Below, piece after piece: positions 1 through 8,852 of a DNA stretch of 64,000 nucleotides. The stretch's first letter is position 1; each line of letters opens with the position of its first letter. The translations under genes and the position numbers were made by a program. The notes below the pieces were generated by a model that saw only the letters and a program-made list of their open reading frames with translations, was not told where the DNA came from and did no database searches. The DNA is from an uncultured Bacilli bacterium (GTDB taxonomy: Bacteria > Bacillota_I > Bacilli_A > RF39 > UBA660), in assembly GCA_947589735.1 (NCBI GenBank), contig CANQCR010000001.1, positions 1-64,000 of the forward strand, read 5' to 3'.

Positions 1-18
1 TCCTTTCTTATTTAATTA

Positions 19-67
19 TAACAAAATAAAAGTAGATCACATTCTTTTTATGTGTCTACTTTTACTT
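19..67 (-). terminator. Intrinsic terminator after the acyltransferase gene
   Basis: The arms at 31-41 and 50-60 pair over 11 bp with a one-base bulge (AGTAGA and CACAT blocks). A T-rich run follows on the minus strand. The plus-strand side is also followed by T's, so it could work in both directions. Confidence 0.75.
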
Positions 68-77
68 TATCACTTCA

Positions 78-1139
78 TTAGGCTTTTTCTAACTTTCTTT
101 TTTTAATATAATTAATTATCCATAATTCAATCATCGATACTACTAAAGTTAAACCAATATTAATAAGAATTACGACTAAATAAGGCATTGTATGTGTCTT
201 TAAATAATAGTTAAAGAAATTAACAAAAATGATGTGGTTAGCAAATATTGGCAAAGATAATTCTTCTAGATAATAGATAACGTTATTAGAAAATAATTTA
301 ATCGTATAACTTCGCTCCGATAAAGTAATGAATATAGCGGCAATGATAAGTAATAAAATCGTAAAATCTAAGGCTTCGCGTTGTGGATAGAAAAGTAAGG
401 CAGCAAATATAGCTAAATATAGAACAACTTCAACACCAGTTAGTAAAATATTTAAATATTTTACTTTAGTATCTAATTTATTTAGATACTTTTGCGTCGC
501 TTCTTTTAAAGCAGCAATAATAATACCAATATTTATTTCAGCAAAAGAACGTAATAAGCCTGGTGTGAAAACCCCATTCCAAAATCCGGTATGGACATCC
601 AAATGATGATAGGTTCTAAATAAATATCCCGTACCAAATAAAGCGATTAATGGTGCTGCATAATAAACATAATTATTTTTGTATTTACGAACAAACGGAT
701 ATAAAATAAACATGGTAACTAACATCGTTGATATATACCAAAGTGGTCCTGAATCAACACCAAAGCCAGTAGCACCTAAAAATAACATATCATAGATGTA
801 TCCAAATACTCTTGAAATCCGCATATCAAAGCAAAAATATGATATCATCGCACAACAAATGAAAGTAAAAATAGAATATGGCAAGAATTTCTTAATCTTT
901 TTCCAAATTAATTTAAGATTATCAAGATAAATATTACTTCGTTTATTCCAAGCTTTAATTATTTCAAGGCCAAAATAATAGCCAGATACAATAAAGTAGA
1001 ACTCGACAGCTAAATAACCAATTCTAATAACGTAGTTTCCATCGCATACTCTAACAAAACGGATGGTAATATGATAAAGCATAATAACTAATGCAAATAA
1101 AAACTTTAATAAAGAAATCATCCCATTACGTTTTTTCAC
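78..1139 (-). CDS. Membrane acyltransferase, acyltransferase-3 (OafA/YrhL-like) family
   Basis: Predicted integral membrane protein of 353 residues with about ten hydrophobic segments. The N-terminus (basic KKRNG, then a hydrophobic helix ending in LYH) fits the start of acyltransferase-3 proteins, where an early His is part of the active site. The family moves acyl groups onto extracellular sugars, peptidoglycan or polysaccharide; the acceptor here cannot be told. The GTG start is preferred over an internal ATG at 1121 because the family-typical basic motif lies between them and GGGGAT sits just upstream. The gene is monocistronic, with a near-canonical promoter at 1164-1192 just past the 6S RNA end and a terminator at 19-67. 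It could serve a glycopolymer pathway lying outside the window. Confidence 0.8.
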   Translation of the reverse strand: MKKRNGMISLLKFLFALVIMLYHITIRFVRVCDGNYVIRIGYLAVEFYFIVSGYYFGLEIIKAWNKRSNIYLDNLKLIWKKIKKFLPYSIFTFICCAMISYFCFDMRISRVFGYIYDMLFLGATGFGVDSGPLWYISTMLVTMFILYPFVRKYKNNYVYYAAPLIALFGTGYLFRTYHHLDVHTGFWNGVFTPGLLRSFAEINIGIIIAALKEATQKYLNKLDTKVKYLNILLTGVEVVLYLAIFAALLFYPQREALDFTILLLIIAAIFITLSERSYTIKLFSNNVIYYLEELSLPIFANHIIFVNFFNYYLKTHTMPYLVVILINIGLTLVVSMIELWIINYIKKRKLEKA

Positions 1140-1163
1140 TACATCATCCCCAAACTGCCAACT

Positions 1164-1192
1164 ATTATAGCCGATAATATAAAAAAAGGCAA
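1164..1192 (-). promoter_or_regulatory. SigA-type promoter of the acyltransferase gene
   Basis: On the minus strand TTGCCT (1187-1192), a 17-base spacer and TATAAT (1164-1169). It begins directly downstream of the T-tract that ends the 6S RNA gene. Confidence 0.7.
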
Positions 1193-1193
1193 T

Positions 1194-1383
1194 AAAAAAA
1201 GTGCCAAAAGACCGGCGCCATCTAACGATTAAAACCTGTTCTACCAGGTGGGTGTCAAGCTATAAGCATTAGGATCTTTTAGATTAACTAAAATCTTCAA
1301 CACCGCCTATATTACTTTAACTCCCAATTCGTTAATTAGTAGGTTTTTCAGTATATTAGCAAACCATATCTTCTAGCACTTTT
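1194..1383 (-). ncRNA. ssrS: 6S RNA (RNA polymerase-binding regulatory RNA)
   Basis: This 277-base gap has its own promoter and no convincing ORF. The transcript would start near 1380 and end in a T7 run at 1194-1200. Its ends pair perfectly over 12 bp (AGUGCUAGAAGA at 1369-1380 with UCUUUUGGCACU at 1200-1211, G-U pairs allowed), giving a closed rod of about 185 nt, the usual size of 6S RNA. The 3' portion (CACCUGG, AACAGG, then a GGCGCC block) resembles the 3' strand of known 6S RNAs such as the E. coli one. 6S RNA mimics an open promoter and sequesters housekeeping RNA polymerase in slow growth. Identification rests on size, closing stem, promoter and recalled similarity, not on a covariance search. 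SRP RNA and tmRNA were considered and do not fit. Confidence 0.75.
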
Positions 1384-1413
1384 AGTGTATCATTTTTTAT
1401 TATACCTTGTCAA
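1384..1413 (-). promoter_or_regulatory. Promoter of the 6S RNA gene
   Basis: Minus strand: consensus TTGACA (1408-1413), an 18-base spacer and TACACT (1384-1389), placing the start at about 1380-1383, exactly at the closing stem. The promoter begins only a few bases after the stop of the PstS-like gene. Confidence 0.75.
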
Positions 1414-1416
1414 TAG

Positions 1417-2361
1417 TTAAGAATTAGAAGGAACATAACCTGCCTTCTTAGCTACCATTTGCCCACGTCTTGATAACATAGCATCCTTTAATTTTAAAAC
1501 ATTTTCGTTGGTTTCCCCTTTTCTAGTAACAATATAATAAGCTGTTAAAAGTGGATAAGTACCATTTTGAATCGTTTCATATTCTGGTTTAACACCGTTA
1601 ATACCTAAATATTTTAAGTTATCATTTTTATACATAACATTAGCATAGTAATAATATGAATAGCCGACAGCATCAATGCCATTATCATAGTCAGAGACAA
1701 TATCAATAATGCCGCCCATTGTTTCAATTTGTTCAGTAGTAGTAGGTATTTTGACGGCTTTATCTTTCATTACTAAACTAAGAAGTCCCGTTTGACTACC
1801 CGAATTGACCGGTCTTTGATATGCGATAATTCTTTTATCATTACCACCTAATTCTTTCCAATTAGTTATCTCACCAGCATATATTTTTCTTACTTCATCA
1901 AGGGTAACACTATCAACCGGATTATCTTTATTGACAAAGAAAACAAATCCTTCGTTAACAACTTTCGTCGTTTCTAATTCAATCCCCTTTTCTTTAGCTA
2001 AGATAAGTTCTTCCTTGCTAGGTTCTGTTACAACAATAAGATCAGCTTCGTTATTGATTAATTTAACATAGCCAGGATGTGTATTACTATAAGTTATGCC
2101 CACTTCATCAGTCGTTTTACCAGTAAAGTCTTTGATGAAGGCATCCGTTAAAGGTTGTGTAGCTAAAGAAGCATCAATCCTAGGTAAGGTGTCTTTTGTA
2201 AACAAAATGCTAGTATCATCATCAATAGTGTCTTTTTGATAAAGCTTATCGGTTAAAAAATAGACACTGGCGATACTGATAAGCATTAATAAAATGATAA
2301 GTATCCAAATTAATATTTTCTTTCTTTTAGATTTTTTCACATCTTTTTTTACTTCTTCCAT
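1417..2361 (-). CDS. Membrane-anchored PstS-like substrate-binding protein
   Basis: This 314-residue protein has a short basic cytoplasmic tail, one transmembrane helix (about 17-37) and an extracellular periplasmic-binding fold. Motifs typical of phosphate-binding PstS proteins are present: RIDASLATQPL near the start of the domain, GEITNWKELGG, and the NSGSQTGLL loop that in the family touches the phosphate. There is no lipobox Cys, so the anchor is a helix rather than a lipid. No pstC, pstA or pstB lies next to it. The strong ribosome site AGGAGG overlaps the stop of the upstream gene (8-base gap), so the two are co-transcribed. It may deliver phosphate to a transporter encoded elsewhere or act as a sensor. 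The family call is good; the ligand is inferred. Confidence 0.8.
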   Translation of the reverse strand: MEEVKKDVKKSKRKKILIWILIILLMLISIASVYFLTDKLYQKDTIDDDTSILFTKDTLPRIDASLATQPLTDAFIKDFTGKTTDEVGITYSNTHPGYVKLINNEADLIVVTEPSKEELILAKEKGIELETTKVVNEGFVFFVNKDNPVDSVTLDEVRKIYAGEITNWKELGGNDKRIIAYQRPVNSGSQTGLLSLVMKDKAVKIPTTTEQIETMGGIIDIVSDYDNGIDAVGYSYYYYANVMYKNDNLKYLGINGVKPEYETIQNGTYPLLTAYYIVTRKGETNENVLKLKDAMLSRRGQMVAKKAGYVPSNS

Positions 2362-2369
2362 AATTCCTC

Positions 2370-3863
2370 CTACACGTTTAATCCGTTAGGATCAAACTCT
2401 TCATAATCAATTGAAAACTCGATATCACCAGCAGCATATGAGCAATTAACACCAAAAATATCAAAGTCACAAACAAGTTTATCTTTAACGGAATCAAATA
2501 GTAAATCATCACCTAATTCTTCTTTAAAGTATTCATCAATTACACTTTGATAATCGTAATTAGATTTAAATAGGTCTTTTAAACTACTGATCCTATTAAA
2601 CTTTTTATCATATAACATTGTCTTTTCTTCTTCCGTACATTTGACATTTTTATCCTCATCACCAACACTAGAAACGTTAAGATATTGATCAAAAGAGGCT
2701 CTAAAATATGTTTTTTCAATATATAATTTTTCTTTTAGATTATTTTCAAAATAACTATTGGACATACTGCAGCCTCTAATAATATAACTATATTCTATTA
2801 GATTTTCACTTTCATCAACCATACCACTTAAATTAACGTAACGATAATTATTCGCGCCTAAACTAGCAAGTCTATCATTAACTATTTTAGCAAAATTAAC
2901 CGTTTTAGATAGCTTTGTAACATCAAACTTCTTATCATAATCATTAGAAGTACCATTATAAACAATAGCATCAACGAAAGTATTATCATCTTCTTCTCCA
3001 AACTTATAGTATATCCATTCATCAGGTTCAATGACATAGCTAAAAACTTCGTCACTAATATTTTCTTTATATAGAGATTCTTTTTCTTTGTAACGCACGG
3101 GATAAGCTAAATAATCGTGATACTTCGTAAAATCAATATTAGCATAATACTTATCATAGAATAGATAAATGCCATCATTAGATACATAGTATCCACCTTT
3201 ACCATTATCATACGCTAAAACAATTTTATAAACTTCATCTTCAATAGCTGCTAGTTTATCAGCGTCTATTGCATAGTTATCCTCATCAGCATCAATACCT
3301 GTTGCTAAATCATATGAAATGCTATAACTAAATTCTTTTGTTAAAATACTATTTATTATATCTTTTTTAGTAAATAGTTCTTCAAAAGGGATATCCTTAC
3401 CATCCCTCAAGCTAAGATTCATTGCATCTTCAACTAATACTTTATATCCGTCGTATTCATCACCATCGTTAACAACGGTAAAGCTAACTGATAAAATATC
3501 ACCAAAATTAGCTTTTAACAAGGCTTCTATTTTAATGTCTTTTTGATTTCCATAAGTTTTTTTATACTCATCATATTTTTCCTTAAGACGGCTATTAATA
3601 AGTTCCTCAACTTTCGTATCTTTAAGACCCGATATTTGAAGATATTGATTTTCTTTTTGGTCTTTAACATAATTAACATTTATATCATTAAGGGTATAAG
3701 TGTCATATAGACTTAATCCTTGGATATCTGAAGAGTTTTTTAATGGCTCTTTAGAAGTCTGATTATCTTTGTTAGGTTTATTTTTAACTAAAACAAAGGT
3801 AATGGTTAGAATAATTAACAAAACCCAAACAATACTTACAATAATTATTTCTTTCTTCTTCAT
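2370..3863 (-). CDS. Anchored extracellular protein, DUF3298/RsiV-like segments
   Basis: This 497-residue protein has one N-terminal transmembrane helix (about 7-27) and a large acidic extracellular part rich in Asp, Tyr and Lys. Two stretches read like the RsiV/DUF3298 pattern, in which a strand is followed by a turn and an E/D-LF box: LRDGKDIPFEELF, and later a KFNRISSLKDLF segment. The family includes extracellular sensor or anti-sigma ectodomains. No catalytic motif was seen. It is the first gene of a pair with the PstS-like protein, which suggests a shared extracellular role. The ribosome site AGGTGA is well placed for the ATG at 3863. Function unknown; the domain resemblance is weak. 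Confidence 0.6.
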   Translation of the reverse strand: MKKKEIIIVSIVWVLLIILTITFVLVKNKPNKDNQTSKEPLKNSSDIQGLSLYDTYTLNDINVNYVKDQKENQYLQISGLKDTKVEELINSRLKEKYDEYKKTYGNQKDIKIEALLKANFGDILSVSFTVVNDGDEYDGYKVLVEDAMNLSLRDGKDIPFEELFTKKDIINSILTKEFSYSISYDLATGIDADEDNYAIDADKLAAIEDEVYKIVLAYDNGKGGYYVSNDGIYLFYDKYYANIDFTKYHDYLAYPVRYKEKESLYKENISDEVFSYVIEPDEWIYYKFGEEDDNTFVDAIVYNGTSNDYDKKFDVTKLSKTVNFAKIVNDRLASLGANNYRYVNLSGMVDESENLIEYSYIIRGCSMSNSYFENNLKEKLYIEKTYFRASFDQYLNVSSVGDEDKNVKCTEEEKTMLYDKKFNRISSLKDLFKSNYDYQSVIDEYFKEELGDDLLFDSVKDKLVCDFDIFGVNCSYAAGDIEFSIDYEEFDPNGLNV

Positions 3864-3912
3864 ACTTCACCTACTCTACTTATCATTATAGCATATATTA
3901 TTCTAATAGAAT

Positions 3913-3940
3913 AAAAAAAGAAGCTACTTAATAGCTTCTT
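3913..3940 (-). terminator. Terminator embedded in the 3' end of pnp
   Basis: A 9-bp stem (3918-3926 with 3932-3940), a five-base loop and a T7 run on the minus strand. The last codons and the TAG stop of pnp form the stem itself. Confidence 0.85.
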
Positions 3941-6056
3941 TACGTGAAAAGTTAAGACGACCTTTGGCATCATAACCAAGACATTTAACAAGAATTTCAT
4001 CGCCTTCTTTAACAACATCTTCAACCTTGTTAACGCGGTCCATCGCCAGTTGACTGATATGAACCATACCTTCACAGCCTGGCCATATTTCAACAAAGCA
4101 TCCTTTATCACTTAAAATCTTAACAACTTTGGCTGTATATATCTTATCTTTTTCTGGCTCTCTTACGATATCTTTAATCATATTAGCGGTCTTATCAATA
4201 ATCTCTTGATCGGTATGATAGATAACGACTCTACCATCATCTTCTAGATCAACTTTAACAGCATTAACATCATTAACACTCTTAACATTACTACACTCTA
4301 AGATAATCTTAGTAATAGTTTCGCCACCTTTACCAATAACTTCTTTAATCTTATCTGGATTAATCATAAATGTTACCGTCTTTGGCGCATATTTACTAAC
4401 TTCTTTACGAGGGAGAGCAATTTCTTTAGCAATAACATCTAAGATTTGCATTCTAGCGACTTTAGCTTGAGCTAAAGCTTCTTTTAGTATCTCTTTCGTA
4501 ATACCCTTAATCTTAATATCCATTTGAAGAGCACAAATACCATCTTTAGTACCCGCCACTTTAAAGTCCATATCGCCTAAATGATCTTCCATACCTTGAA
4601 TATCAGTTAAGATTTGATATGAATCACCATAAGTAATTAAACCCATAGCAATACCCGCAACGGGCGCTTTAATTGGAACACCAGCAGCCATTAAACTCAT
4701 ACATCCAGCACAAATACTAGCTTGACTAGATGAACCATTACTTTCTAATATTTCACTTACCACTCTAATCGTATATGGGAAAGTATCTTCATCAGGAATA
4801 ACTTGCGCTAAAGCTCTTTCACCTAAAGCACCATGACCAATTTCTCTTCTTCCTGGAGCACCATAACGACCCGTCTCCCCAACACTAAACTGTGGAAAAT
4901 TATAGTGAAGCATAAATCTTTTTTCCGTTTCTAGATCAAGACCATCTAAGATTTGATGTTCTCCTAAAGCACCCAAAGTTGTAACACTTAAACTCTGCGT
5001 TTCACCTCTTGTAAATAAAGCGGAACCATGGGTTCTTGGAAGTAAATCAATCGCTGTTGATAATGGTCTAATCTCCGTCATTTCTCTTCCATCAGAACGG
5101 ATATGTTCTTTAACAACAATTGATCTAAATAAATCATATTCAATATCTTCAAGAACAAGTTTAACTTTGGTTAATAATTCATTTAGAGCATCTTCATCTA
5201 AATCTTTATTTTCTTCTTCATACTTAGCAACAACTTTTTCTTTACAAGCATCGATAGCGGCATACTTTTCAAGTTTTTCTTTAATTCTTAAAGCGCTATC
5301 TAATTCATCTTTGCATAAGGCTAGAACTTCATTCTTTAATTCATCGGTTATTTCAAGAACATCATATTCCATCTTTTCAACGCCGATTTCTTTGATGATT
5401 TCTTCTTCAAAAGCTACTAATTCTTTAATAGCTTCATGACCAAACATCAAAGCATCTAACATATCTTCTTCACTAACTTCTTTAGCACCAGCTTCAACCA
5501 TATTAATAGCATCCTTGGTACCAGCTACCGTAAGTTCAATATCCGATACTTCTGCCTCACTAGCCGTTGGATTAATAACAAACTCGCCATTTACCCGTCC
5601 AACTTTAACACCGGCAATTGGTCCATCAAATGGCACTTTCGAAATACATGTCGCAAGGGATGAACCAAACATAGCGGCCATCTCTGGTGAATTATCTGGA
5701 TCAACACTTAAAATGGTATTGACAATTTGAACCTCATTCCGGAAATTTTCTGGGAATAGTGGACGCATTGGTCGGTCAATCATCCTGGCTGCTAAAGTTG
5801 CGGCCTCGGTAGGACGTCCTTCCCTTTTAATGAAGCCACCGGGAATCTTACCAACGGAATATAATTTTTCTTGATATAAAACCATTAAAGGGAAAAAGTC
5901 GGATAAGATATTAGCATTTTTACTTACAACAACTGTACTTAAAACAACGGTATCACCATATCTTACTAAAACAGCTCCATGAGCTTGCTTAGCAAGTTCA
6001 CCCCATTCAACAACTAACTTTCTTCCTCTAAAATCTAATTCGTATACTTTTTTCAT
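3924..6056 (-). CDS. pnp: Polyribonucleotide nucleotidyltransferase (PNPase)
   Basis: Phosphorolytic 3'-5' exoribonuclease that degrades mRNA, releasing nucleoside diphosphates; it works in the cytoplasm as a trimer and in the degradosome. The 710-residue length is normal. Domain order is RNase PH 1 (about 10-145), alpha-helical linker, RNase PH 2 (about 310-540, with [10 protein letters not shown] carrying active-site Asp residues), KH (about 555-615, with IGKGGETI) and S1 (about 620-690). The conserved [14 protein letters not shown] block is intact. The ribosome site AGGAGGAAG precedes the ATG. It follows rpsO, the usual order in bacteria, but an intrinsic hairpin lies between them, so expression may depend on readthrough or on a promoter I did not resolve. 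Confidence 0.98.
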   Translation of the reverse strand: MKKVYELDFRGRKLVVEWGELAKQAHGAVLVRYGDTVVLSTVVVSKNANILSDFFPLMVLYQEKLYSVGKIPGGFIKREGRPTEAATLAARMIDRPMRPLFPENFRNEVQIVNTILSVDPDNSPEMAAMFGSSLATCISKVPFDGPIAGVKVGRVNGEFVINPTASEAEVSDIELTVAGTKDAINMVEAGAKEVSEEDMLDALMFGHEAIKELVAFEEEIIKEIGVEKMEYDVLEITDELKNEVLALCKDELDSALRIKEKLEKYAAIDACKEKVVAKYEEENKDLDEDALNELLTKVKLVLEDIEYDLFRSIVVKEHIRSDGREMTEIRPLSTAIDLLPRTHGSALFTRGETQSLSVTTLGALGEHQILDGLDLETEKRFMLHYNFPQFSVGETGRYGAPGRREIGHGALGERALAQVIPDEDTFPYTIRVVSEILESNGSSSQASICAGCMSLMAAGVPIKAPVAGIAMGLITYGDSYQILTDIQGMEDHLGDMDFKVAGTKDGICALQMDIKIKGITKEILKEALAQAKVARMQILDVIAKEIALPRKEVSKYAPKTVTFMINPDKIKEVIGKGGETITKIILECSNVKSVNDVNAVKVDLEDDGRVVIYHTDQEIIDKTANMIKDIVREPEKDKIYTAKVVKILSDKGCFVEIWPGCEGMVHISQLAMDRVNKVEDVVKEGDEILVKCLGYDAKGRLNFSRKEAIK

Positions 6057-6074
6057 ACTTCCTCCTAACTTTTC

Positions 6075-6103
6075 AAATTAAAGACACTCAAAAAAGAGTG
6101 TCT
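6075..6103 (-). terminator. Hairpin between rpsO and pnp
   Basis: A perfect 8-bp stem (6082-6089 with 6096-6103) and a six-base loop. The following minus-strand run TTAATTT is only moderately T-rich, so this may be a partial terminator or an mRNA processing site between rpsO and pnp. Confidence 0.65.
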
Positions 6104-6120
6104 ATGTTTTTTCCTTATTT

Positions 6121-6390
6121 TTATTTTCTTAAACCTAATTCTTTAACAATAGCACGGTATCTTGTAACATCATTCTTAACTAAATAATTTAGTAAGTTTC
6201 TTCTTTTACCAACTTTTTGAAGTAAACCTCTTTTAGAATGATGATCTTGTGGATGTTCTTTAAAATGTTCAATTAAAGAATTAATTTCTTCAGTTAAGAT
6301 AGCTATTTGAACTTCAATAGCGCCAGTATCGTTTTCATCTTTACCAAATCTCTTAACTAATTCTGCTTTCTTTTCTTTATCTAAAGCCAT
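6121..6390 (-). CDS. rpsO: 30S ribosomal protein S15
   Basis: S15 binds 16S rRNA early in 30S assembly and forms a bridge to the 50S subunit. The 89-residue length is exactly typical. The conserved features are visible: [14 protein letters not shown] near residue 24, the HHSKRGLL loop and the [14 protein letters not shown] segment before the C-terminal LGLRK. The start is set by AAGGAG seven to eight bases before the ATG. The gene has its own promoter at 6468-6496 and a structured leader of about 70 bases, and is followed by pnp. Confidence 0.98.
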   Translation of the reverse strand: MALDKEKKAELVKRFGKDENDTGAIEVQIAILTEEINSLIEHFKEHPQDHHSKRGLLQKVGKRRNLLNYLVKNDVTRYRAIVKELGLRK

Positions 6391-6462
6391 AATTTTCTCC
6401 TTTCATTATATTCGCTCATACCTAGATGGAGTTGGAGAATCTCACATCCAAGAATAAGTATA
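6391..6462 (-). promoter_or_regulatory. rpsO leader, possible S15 autoregulatory structure
   Basis: The transcribed leader can fold as TGGATG with CATCTA (one G-U pair) around a smaller GAG/CTC element, just before the ribosome site. S15 represses its own mRNA through leader structures in several bacteria. A match to a known S15 leader class was not shown. Confidence 0.35.
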
Positions 6463-6467
6463 TACAT

Positions 6468-6496
6468 AATATACACTATTTTATAAAGATAATCAA
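6468..6496 (-). promoter_or_regulatory. SigA-type promoter of rpsO
   Basis: Minus strand TTGATT (6491-6496), a 17-base spacer and TATATT (6468-6473). It lies between the stop of the upstream gene at 6500 and the rpsO leader. Confidence 0.7.
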
Positions 6497-6499
6497 GTG

Positions 6500-7264
6500 T
6501 TATTTCATTTGTCGCAAAATTATATCTAAATATTTTTCTTTAGGTTCCTTAGCACCGGCTTGTTTAAGCATCGTTTTAAAGTAATCATCAAACATTTTAT
6601 CATCCGAACTAATGAAACCTTTTTCTAGTAAAGTAATAGCACCATCTTTATTAAGTCCTAATATTCTAGCCCCAACTTCACAAGTAAGAGTACAGGTTGA
6701 TGTTTTTAAATAGCGAGTTTTAAAGTTTTGACCTAGTGTGAAGAATTGTTGATACGTACAATCAATTAAATAATAAGAATCATTTACTTGAACTAAAGTA
6801 ATATTATGCTTTTTTGGTATATTAAAGACTTCGCCAAGATCAAAACTATAATAACGTAAGCCTAAGCGTTTACACATATCTTGAACATAAGTATTAGCTT
6901 TCTCATCATATTTACGCAAATTATCAACATCAAAGGATACGGATTCTTTAACTAGTAATTGTTTTCTTGTAAAGTAGACGATTGTCTCTAGTAAATATTC
7001 ATCGCTATCTAACACTTCATTAGGGGCTTTTAGTTCAATTTTAAAAGGAACAATAAACTCTTTCAAAGTATTTTCCAAACTATAAATACGCGCTAAAGTC
7101 GTATCATCAATTTCATCTTCGTGATCTTTAGTGTAGCGATAAATACTATCAAAATATTCCCCTAAAACCCGGTAATAGGTAGAACGTTCTAATTTTCCTT
7201 TCTTAATGTTTTTTAATCCTTCACTGATAGCTATTTGCGTTTTTTCAATATACTCATTTATCAT
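6500..7264 (-). CDS. Uncharacterised protein, possible transglutaminase-like fold
   Basis: 254 residues, no signal peptide or membrane helix. The first 110 residues look helical. The second half holds a Cys (in DMCKRLGL), then about 25 residues on a KKHNI His, then YYLIDCTYQQFF, an arrangement like the Cys-His-Asp order of transglutaminase/protease folds, where the last element reads YLID-x-TY. The spacing is tighter than usual, so the match is tentative. It follows the FtsW/RodA-like gene after 9 bases with a good AGAGGTGA ribosome site, so the two form an operon and it may act in the envelope or in division. I do not recognise a named family. Confidence 0.6.
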   Translation of the reverse strand: MINEYIEKTQIAISEGLKNIKKGKLERSTYYRVLGEYFDSIYRYTKDHEDEIDDTTLARIYSLENTLKEFIVPFKIELKAPNEVLDSDEYLLETIVYFTRKQLLVKESVSFDVDNLRKYDEKANTYVQDMCKRLGLRYYSFDLGEVFNIPKKHNITLVQVNDSYYLIDCTYQQFFTLGQNFKTRYLKTSTCTLTCEVGARILGLNKDGAITLLEKGFISSDDKMFDDYFKTMLKQAGAKEPKEKYLDIILRQMK

Positions 7265-7273
7265 AATTCACCT

Positions 7274-8488
7274 CTAAAACTTAACCCGATAACTTTTTGT
7301 TTCAACATATATTCTTTGAACAATCGCTAAAGATAGTGTTAACATAATCGCAAAACTACCACCGTATGACATAAATGGAAGTGGAACACCGGTAAGTGGT
7401 AGAACCCCAAATAATCCGCCAAGATTAACTAAAATATGTAAAAAGATATAAGTAGCGACACCAAGGCATATAAACTTATTACTAATCGTGAGCGCTCGTG
7501 ATGAAAGTAGTAAAATTCTCGTGATTAAAATCATATATAAAACAATGATAGCAGCGCCTACAAAAAAGCCATCTTCTTCACTAATAATTGAAAAAATCAT
7601 ATCAGTATGGGGTTCAGGAATATAAGAGTATTTTTGGGTACTCTTACCAATTCCGACCCCGGTTGCGCCACCTAAGTTCATCGCGATATAAGCGTTACAA
7701 ATCTGATATCCTTCATCGTTTCTTCTTCTAATATCACATGGATCAGCGAAATTAGTTAATCTGGATTTTTGCTCTTCACTTAAAATATTAATATTAAATA
7801 GAAAGATAGTAATAAACATAACGATGACTAGTGAGACACCAGCGCCAATGGTCGCCCATTTTTCTTTTTTAACAATCGGGCTTGCTAAAAACATTACCCC
7901 AAAGATAGCAACATTAATTAAAGCCGTACCTAAGTCATTTTCAAGGAATATTAAAGCAGCCGTACTAAGACCTACCACTAAAAGGAGGATAATCCCCTTC
8001 CAATGTTTGATATGAGGATTACGAAAATATTTAGCTCTAGATTCAATTAAAAGAGCTGTCATAACGATTAAAATTGGTTTCGCAAGTTCACCAGGTTGAA
8101 GTTGAAAACCGATAATAGGTATTTTTATCCAGTTATTAGCGCCTCTGGTACTACTACCGCGAAAGACGAGATATGCATTTAAGCATAAAACGAAAAGCCA
8201 AGCTAAGAAAACAAGGAAGCGATTATAGTTTTTAGTTGGAATACATAAGACGATAACATAAATGACCGCACAGACCGATAAGATAAATATCTGTCTTCCA
8301 AAATAATAGTAAACAGATTGATTTAAATTATTAACAGCTTCTCTTGTAGATGCTGAAACAATACTAAATAAGCCAAAACCAAATAAGATAATCATCAAAA
8401 TGAGTGATACTTTATCCATATTGGCAATAAATTGTCGTAAACTTTTCATTTTTTTAGGCATACTATCACCATTCTTATTATCTTTCAT
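7274..8488 (-). CDS. ftsW: SEDS peptidoglycan glycosyltransferase (FtsW/RodA family)
   Basis: Polytopic membrane protein that polymerises lipid II into glycan strands together with a class B penicillin-binding protein. About ten transmembrane segments; family signatures GANNWI, QPGELAKP, ENDLGTAL, the IPEPHTDMIF loop and a C-terminal GVPLPFMSYGGS are all present. The PEPHTD loop and the setting favour FtsW over RodA, but SEDS paralogues are hard to separate by eye. Start: the first ATG at 8488 has no clear ribosome site, while an in-frame ATG at 8461 follows GGTGAT closely and may be the real one, giving 395 residues. Confidence 0.85.
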   Translation of the reverse strand: MKDNKNGDSMPKKMKSLRQFIANMDKVSLILMIILFGFGLFSIVSASTREAVNNLNQSVYYYFGRQIFILSVCAVIYVIVLCIPTKNYNRFLVFLAWLFVLCLNAYLVFRGSSTRGANNWIKIPIIGFQLQPGELAKPILIVMTALLIESRAKYFRNPHIKHWKGIILLLVVGLSTAALIFLENDLGTALINVAIFGVMFLASPIVKKEKWATIGAGVSLVIVMFITIFLFNINILSEEQKSRLTNFADPCDIRRRNDEGYQICNAYIAMNLGGATGVGIGKSTQKYSYIPEPHTDMIFSIISEEDGFFVGAAIIVLYMILITRILLLSSRALTISNKFICLGVATYIFLHILVNLGGLFGVLPLTGVPLPFMSYGGSFAIMLTLSLAIVQRIYVETKSYRVKF

Positions 8489-8550
8489 ATAATAAATATA
8501 CCATATTTATCATAATTTTTAAATATCTTATTTAATATAGTTATTTATAC

Positions 8551-8579
8551 TTAACAAATAACTTACTTAACAATATGAT
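8551..8579 (+). promoter_or_regulatory. Promoter of the YjcZ-like micropeptide gene
   Basis: TTAACA (8551-8556), a 17-base spacer and TATGAT (8574-8579). It looks SigA-like; no SigE or SigK type -10 was recognised. Confidence 0.6.
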
Positions 8580-8604
8580 ATATTGAATAGTTAGGAGGGA
8601 TTGT

Positions 8605-8775
8605 ATGTATTACTATGGTGGTTACCAAGGATATGGCGGATATCCTATGGGTGGATGTGGCAATTATGGAGGTAATAACACTGGATATGGAGCTGCTATC
8701 ATCTTGGTTTTATTCATCCTATTAGTTATTATAATTGGTGCTAGAGCCTTTGATGGCCCTAGTAATAGAAGATAA
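8605..8775 (+). CDS. YjcZ/SscA-type Gly/Tyr-rich membrane micropeptide
   Basis: A 56-residue ORF. The first 30 residues are almost only Gly, Tyr and Asn (YYYGGYQGYGGY and similar), followed by one hydrophobic helix, AIILVLFILLVIIIGA, and a short polar tail. That layout is diagnostic of the YjcZ/SscA family (TIGR01732), tiny proteins of Bacillus in which SscA has a role in spore coat assembly. A strong ribosome site, TTAGGAGGGA, lies 4 bases before the ATG, and it has a promoter upstream and a terminator immediately after, so it is a single-gene unit. A spore-related role fits the nearby sigE and spoIIGA but is inferred; the promoter looks vegetative. Confidence 0.8.
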   Translation: MYYYGGYQGYGGYPMGGCGNYGGNNTGYGAAIILVLFILLVIIIGARAFDGPSNRR

Positions 8776-8801
8776 AAACCGCTCATCGGTTTTTATTTTT
8801 T
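8775..8801 (+). terminator. Terminator after the YjcZ-like gene
   Basis: 7-bp stem AAAACCG/CGGTTTT (8775-8781 with 8787-8793), a five-base loop and a T-rich tail. It starts at the last base of the stop codon. Confidence 0.85.
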
Positions 8802-8804
8802 AGT

Positions 8805-8833
8805 TTGTATATTTAAAAAAAAATTGCTATAAT
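8805..8833 (+). promoter_or_regulatory. Promoter of def
   Basis: TTGTAT (8805-8810), a 17-base spacer and a consensus TATAAT (8828-8833), about 19 bases before the def ATG. Confidence 0.7.
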
Positions 8834-8852
8834 ACTTCTTGGAAGTGGTTTT

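Noticed and set aside
1194-1383. SRP RNA or tmRNA as identity of the small RNA
   Set aside because: The SRP apical tetraloop sequence and the tmRNA tag/CCA-type ends were not seen; the end-pairing and length fit 6S RNA better.
1395-1413. TATAAT only three bases after TTGACA upstream of the 6S RNA
   Set aside because: The spacing is far too short for a -10; the TACACT at 18 bases is the better partner.
5167-5730. Plus-strand ORFs inside pnp
   Set aside because: They mirror a strongly conserved PNPase frame and have no ribosome sites or family features.
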